Made by a program: the position numbers and the translations under genes. The notes beneath the pieces were generated by a model. That model ran no database searches. It was not told the origin of the DNA and saw only the letters and a list, made by a program, of their open reading frames with translations. Shown in pieces: positions 54,401 to 61,897 of a stretch of 64,000 bases of DNA (position 1 is the first letter of the stretch; every line of letters starts with the position of its first letter). The stretch comes from Apricaphanius iberus (lineage: Eukaryota > Chordata > Actinopteri > Cyprinodontiformes > Aphaniidae), in the NCBI GenBank assembly GCA_028564705.1, contig JAPXFQ010001700.1:682001-746000 (forward strand). The letters run 5' to 3'.

Positions 54401-57400
54401 AAAAAACTCACAATCATCCTTTTAGTTTTATCTGGCAGTAATGAGCTTATAATGAAGTACCAGCGAAGAAAAAAATGACCTCTTCCTCAGAAATATTTCT
54501 GTATCATTCTATTATTCTTTAAAACCTTTTTTATTGCCTTTTCTTTCCTCAACATTCAGAACACTTGAGTGAGTTTAGTCACCTTTCATCAGTGACTCAT
54601 CTTCTGCTCCAATGCTTTTATTTTAACGTTTAACTCAATACTTTTACTGAAATAAGTGAACAAAATGATAGGACGACTCATTATTAAATCAACAGATGTG
54701 TTAAATAATAATGCAGTATTAGTGCATGCATTATCACAAGGATACTGCTTGGTAAAAATGTCATGGTAAAAATATAGGTCACTAAGAAGCTAAAACATCT
54801 CAGAAATGTCTACATTACTTTAAAATCTTTGCAAGAAAGTTGGAGATCCTTTCAAGATCAAAAAGTTGTAAATCTGACTGAAAATAAGAATAATTTTCAA
54901 TGTTAAAGGAGACTTATGAAAAAAAAAATCACTTTTCCTGGGATTTGGGGTGTTATTGTGTCTCTGGTGCATATACATGCATACAAATCTGGAAAAAATA
55001 AACCATCCATGCTGTTTTGAGTGAGATAGGGGTTTCTTAATTGATCCTGCATTCAGTCTCTGTTTGAGCTGTTCAAACTCTGTCCGGCTTTCTACGTCAC
55101 AAGCCGGAATATTGGAAGATCCACACCTCCTCAGAGCGCTGCCTCCACCTCCTCTGAGCGCCGTCTCCACCCACCAGGTACAGCATTAAACAACAGTTAC
55201 CATTCAGATTAGGTAACGCCATACTGAAGCTCCATGCAAAATGCTCTGTTTTTGGCTGGTCAAAGGAGTTCAAAACACTTCATCAGGTCCCAGTCAAAGA
55301 GGACAGAAGAGCAGCATAGGTTGGATTTATTTTTGATGGTATGATACTGGTGGTAAAGGCGGGGAACATCGAGGACCTGCCGCCCTAATGGGAAACTCTA
55401 TCTCCATGCAGAAGACGGCAGACGAGCCGTCGGAGAAAGACTGAGGATATGCAGCTGCATGGAGATCGAACAGCGGGGTCTCCACAGTGCTGGAGAGCTG
55501 GAGTCAGTGAGATCGAGCTGGAAGGCTTTGGAGTCGGCGTCTCAGGAAGATATCGGATTACAAAGTAAGCAGTTAAATATGTTATTTTAACTTTTGTTCT
55601 TATTTTTGGTTTCCTTTTTAACCGATTGGGTTTTAACCCTTTTTAATCTATATTTAAATTGCATACATTTGTTCCTTAAATCATCTTTTCTTATTGATTG
55701 ATTGTGTCAATCCGTTAAACCTATATGTGTTTGTTTTTCTAATCATGCTTTCGTAATCATGTATTTGGTATCATTATTACTGAATCATGTAAAGTGTGCT
55801 ACATAAATAAAATTGCCTTGCTTTAAGTTATCTCTTCAATAACCATTCAGAATTATCTTGCTGAATTCTCTGAGTATCGCGTTCTGAACAGATTCCCCTC
55901 CTACGGGAGCAGAATCTGGTTCAAACATGTATGGTTGAACTACTTAAAAAAAAATAATTATGGTTTAATTTCCATTTTGTGTTTATGGTTGGACAATTTT
56001 TTTGTATGGTTAAACTCCTTTTTTATGGTTGAACTTTTTTTATGTGTGTATGGTTGAACTACAGCCATGTCTGTAACTTTCACACGTAGTGGTAACAGTC
56101 ACTGTGTGAGTGGTGGGCGTGAGCAAAGATTCTGGAAGCTTTGGGCGTGACCACATTAGCAGCAGCTCATGTAATATGTAATGAGCTGCAGAAAACAGCA
56201 CAATCTGCAAGGGGCTGAAACAGAGGGAAATAGAGGTTGGTAACAATTGTTTCCTACAAGCTAATTCCAGCAAACAACTTCGGAAACATGTTTTCTGGAA
56301 CTCAGAGACCTATTTTAAATTGTAAAAAATTGTCATAACATGTCTCCTTTAAAAGCCCTAAATTTACAACTTATTCCAGCCATGTTGTGAATTATTCCTC
56401 CGCATATCAGGTGTGCATAGCAGATACAGTCTCAATCTGAGATATCTCATTCTGATGCAGGAAAAGAGTCCAGGGGCCTTATTCACAAAGACTCTTATCT
56501 TACCGCTAGGTGTTACTCCTAACTCGCGCTAAAAGGTCTTACGTATGAGCTGTCGTCTAAAACCTATTCACAAACGCACTAAGAGCTACTTTTACGTAGG
56601 ACAAATCCCTAAAAGTACGTTAAGAGTGACGTCCCGTTGCTATGGAAAACGTCATTTCCTATGCATGAGTAAATTAACGGACAGCAGTGTGATTGGTTAC
56701 TAAATGACACGTGTCAAACCAAGAAATGGAAAATTTCAATGTTGATAAAAGCGTAATTATGAACAGCGCAAATAGCAGAAATAATGCATGATGACATCTT
56801 TGTGTCGGCCACGAGACTGACACTTCATACAACTTACACACAATAGCCTACTTAAAGAAAGGGTGAAGTTTATAAACGAAATGCTTCATATTACCCTGCC
56901 TAACGCCTGCTGATAGATCTGATTGATCGGCTGATAGATGGGTGATATATATCCAAGTCGTCCGCGTTGCAAAGTTGCATTTTCCCTGTGACTAAATATC
57001 TTAGTGTCGCTAAACATTTAATTTCTGGACTGACCGGGTTGTTACGTTTAGTTGGAGACATGATTGCATCCTGCACCACATCTGCAATTAACGATTTAGT
57101 CGGTATCGTTTGGTTAATTCAGAATCATCCAGAAAGTCCAACACATTGCGTCTGGCTGCAGACATTTTGGGAGTCTTTGTGAATAGGTCTTAGGGAGTTA
57201 GGAGTCCTCTTGACTTCTTTTAAGGACTCCCAGACTTAGGAGCTACTTTTAGGCCTAAAAGTGGTTGTGAATTACTTTTATCTTAAGAAAGTAGGAGTCC
57301 TAATTTTTAGAGTGAAACGCCCACATTTTTTGGGAGTTACTCCTAAATTCAGCAGTTAAGACTTACTTTTAGCCAGTGTTGGGAAAGTTACAAAGAAACT

Positions 57401-60400
57401 GTAATATATTTCACATTACTAGTTACAATGTCAAAAATGTAATATGTTTGCATTACATATTACTGTCTTAAAAATGTAACTGAGTTACACTATTTTAAGT
57501 TACTTCGGGTAAAATATCTTAAATATTTACCACCACTTCTAACCACCGTAACTTATGAATTAAAATTTTACACAAGTGTCACACCACAAATGTTTTGGTT
57601 TTAAGCAACAGGAAGTGGATGGTGGATCTTGTTCTACCGCATCTAGCTTGATTTGGTCTGTTGCATTAGTTGGCCAGAAAAACAATTTAAAATGTGCTTG
57701 TAACTTGAGTTACTAAAATTGTAACTAGTAATATATTGCTGTATATTTTGTAAGTAATGCATTACATTACTCAGTTACTGAAAAAGTAATCTATTCCTGT
57801 AACATATTACTTTTGTAATGCATTACTCCCAACACTGCTTTTAGCCCTAAGATTCTTTGTGAATACGGCCCCAGATGTTCAACTTACACTTTGGAAAATG
57901 TTCAGATGTTCATCTCATAAATTTACCATCTACACTTTACGGGACTTCCAGCTTTTTTTTTGCCTGCCAATGTTTAACTTCATAATCTCAATAAACCTCT
58001 AAACTTTTGCTAATAAATTTCTGACTTTACGCTGCCAGAGAACATGATAGTTTTAACATCGTTAATTTATGCCTTTTATCACAGAAATGTCTTTATGTTT
58101 CCTGGAAATGTATTACATCAGCCAATATCCAAGTTATTCCTGGTTAATATATGAAATTAGTGTAGACATTTCTGACTTTTCTTGACAAAACTCACTCTTA
58201 CATGACCAAATTCTCCTTCACAGCTTACATGTAATATTTGGTGGGATGAATATATTTCAAGTGTCAGATATTCAAGCTCTGCATTATCCGTACCAGTTGG
58301 ATGGACTTTAACCTGATGCTTTATTTGATCAGCTAAGGTTTCTTCACCCGTTTATTAACAGGTAAAGAAACAGGTGCTAGCTGTATCAGCCAATGTTATT
58401 CCGTCTAAACTTGGGTGATAAACGGAAGAATTTCCTGAACGTTTTTACTCTTAGGCTATAAAACTGACATGCAAAAGCACGACTTATAACTTTTTCCATG
58501 TGATCAACATCAGAAGTATTTTGAACTTTCTTCAACTATCAGCTGCTTCAGATGTGACCAATAACAAATCCACTCCAGGGGAGGAAATGTTGGCAGACGT
58601 GTTCCAAATTATTATTATTTTTTTTTTTAATCAACATCTATGGAGTTAGTTGGACAAAATAAAACTTTGTGGAGTGTCACCTTGTTGGGCTGGTTGACGT
58701 CGTAACTGTTCAAAGAGCCGAGCAGATGCTGCAGTCCGGGCACGTTGTCGTCATTAATGGCATGGATGATGGCCTTCATCACAAAGGAGTCCTCTTCATC
58801 CTATTCAGCAGAAAAGAGACTTAGATCATTGTGAGAAAGATTAGAAGAATCATTTAACCATCCTTCTGAATTATAATCTGTATTTTTTTCTGCATCACTG
58901 ATTTACAAAGATGTTAATATCCAAGAGCAAATGACCGCCTTGCTTTTATGTGCAGTTTGATAGAAAGTTACAACTTTCTATCAAACAACCAAACAACCTT
59001 GAGCAAAACTCGTTTGTAGAGCTCAGAGCCTGGCCGTGATGCTCTGCTGCCTAAAGAGATGAAGAGCAGAAAGGCAGGGAGGTGAGGAGCATGGAGGAGG
59101 CTAATGTGGCATTTGTTCAGTCGAGCCTGACGCTGCAGTTACATTCCTCAACATAACTTTCCCGCTACGCGAGTCGTTACTGAAGCACCTCATAGCTCTT
59201 GGAAGCAGAAAATGAATGCATAAAAGAGCAGAATAACGCTCTCTGGGAATTTACATACATTTCTCCTTTGGAAAAAAATCTATTTTTGCAATAATAATGT
59301 CATTTTCAGATGGGTATTTAAAAAGAACAGGGGAAAAATGTTACAACTACAGACCATAAATTCCATTTCACATTTTAGACTTCATTATCAAACAATTCTT
59401 CTCTACAGGGAATCGGGATCTTATAGGAGTTCATGAAGATCAAATAATATCCAACTCTTACACCACTAAAGAGCCTCAAATCACTGGCAGCAAAGCAGCA
59501 AATGACCTGGTTTAGATTTAGCCATGATACTCCAGTCAAACCTTGAGTTTTTATATAACAAAAAGATATACAGGCAGCTTTAATTAAATGATCACTTTTC
59601 CGTCCATCTGATGCTGAAGCATAGATAAAAAAAGTGTGACATCAAAGTTGCTAACTTAACAGATTTCAAATATACCTGAAAAAGTGCATCTCAATAACTA
59701 ACAATATTATTTTAACTTGTTTATCAATAATTTTAGTAAAACAAAAAAGTACACATGCAATCCAATGCAGCCATTTCCTAGGCTGTTGTCCCAATTTTTA
59801 TGTTTACTGTGCAGCGGGTTTCCTGTACTGGCGTCTTTGAAATGACCATAAAGAATATGAATCTACAATCAGAGTGGTTACATTAAGTGATTTTATCTCC
59901 TGATTTAAAAAAAACAAACAAAAAACTATAATTAATTTCTTGGAAAATTATAAAAAGCAACAAAAAAAAAATTAGCCATGCTGGGGACATGTTTTGGCCT
60001 TCAGAATATTGGGGAAGCTTTCTGTTTGGACGGGCGTCCAGCAGCAGGTCAGTTAAACCATACAGAGGGAGGTCAGCCTATATAAGGTAACTGTTCAAAC
60101 AGTGAGATATGCAAGTGTGTTATTGAAATGTTAAAGTTCAGGTTTATTTATATACTCTAAAAACAATTGCATTGTTGACTAAAGTGCTGAAGAGGTACAC
60201 AAACGAAGGCTAAATACAAAACAGAATGAGACTGAAAAACAAAAACAGTTGGAGCCTTTCTGATGTGTAGGAACACAATCTAGGGGACTTGGAGGGCATA
60301 ATGCTGCAGGAGGCCACGCAGACACCAATGATAGTTTAGTGGAGGAGAAAGTGGACCTGAAAAAGATGCAGAAGCTCTTTGCTTCAGTGTTGAAGAATGT

Positions 60401-61866
60401 TACAGCCTCCCTGCTCTGAATACAAAGAAATAATGGATCAGAACCAAGCCTAAAACTTTATGGAAAACTTGAATTTTATATGAAACCTTACAGTCGAACG
60501 TTCACACTGAAACACACTTCTTTCAGGTGTTTAAGTAAAGCACTAAACCCTAACCTGATCAGCTAATTAAGCGAATGATACAGATTAGAGTTTACACTAT
60601 GGCTGCAGTTCAGATTTTAAACTAAGGGAGGCGCTGCGATCACAGCAACTTCAGGTCTGTGAGCCAAACCACCAGAGACATAAGGAGGTTTCTGTGATGT
60701 GGTTTTGGTCTACTGTTAATGTTCTGTAAATGATTAAGCTTCCAACAGCAATAACATAATAGGGTTAGTGTGTCACGGTTGGTTTACAATCTGACTCATC
60801 CACTGAAAACCTCATCAGAGTCCACGTCTGAGGAGTCATTGACCGACTAGCTAAACTTGGTTGTAACACACTTAAAATCCCCCCAAAAACAACCCAAACA
60901 GTTGTAACCTGTAGCCCTTTGGGGGAAACGAGGAACAGATCAATTATACATGGAGGCTGGAGATTTCTCAGAAAGATTGTCAAGCTGGAAATCCCAGAGC
61001 TGCAGCTGAGAGCACGATGTCTTAACGAGTAAATCCAAATCAATGAAACTAACCTAAACAGGTCAAACATACTATCCTTTCAATTTTCTACATTTTAAAC
61101 AACAGGCAGATTGGTGACGACAACAGCAACATGCTTTTGGTGGTACTTAGATGTGTGACCAGCTGCAAACACAGAGAAACTGTGTTTGGAGCTGAAGAGA
61201 TCCTTATCCAAAGTCACTCAGACTTTGGATAAGGATCTCGGAGGTAATGTTTTCAAATAGCCCTGCCCATCCTGCCTTCATGTGGGTTTTAGATTCTTCC
61301 GGACGCGATGGAAGCGACTTTGAGGATGGAGAGGGAAAGCTGAGATTCAGGTCTTACCAGCGTGTCATCGCTGCGCGCCACACTTATGTTGCTTCTGGAC
61401 AGGAAGGAGCGGGACAGGCGGTTACATAAGGAGATGAGCCGGACGGATTGCTGTATAAAAAAAAAAAATAAAAAAAAATAAAAAAGAATAAACACAACTT
61501 TAGCAAGTTCATGTCAAGTTGTGTTAAGGGACACTTAACGATCAGACAAGCAGACATGTAGAGGGATTTTCTGCTCTATTTCTCTACATGACAGCCCACT
61601 GCTCCACCGCTATAGGTCAATGGTTGCATCATCCTACTACATTATTAGTAAACTTCATATTACAGTACAGACATGGTCCACAGAATGTATCAAATATACA
61701 TCAGTGGGGGCCAAATCTTTTTGCCACCCTTGGGCTTTTTTTCTTTTTTAGAAATCTAATAATATGTAGCTTTTTTTCTTAGCTTCCTCACAAATAATTA
61801 AAAATACAATATTTTAATGAGCGAAAAAAGTAGAAAACGCTTTCAGATAACAAGACAAACAACCAT

Positions 61867-61897
<31 letters not shown>

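Noticed and set aside
60765..61070. 101-codon minus ORF in a dapk1 intron
   Set aside because: No recognisable family and lies inside an intron on the same strand without matching splice phases.
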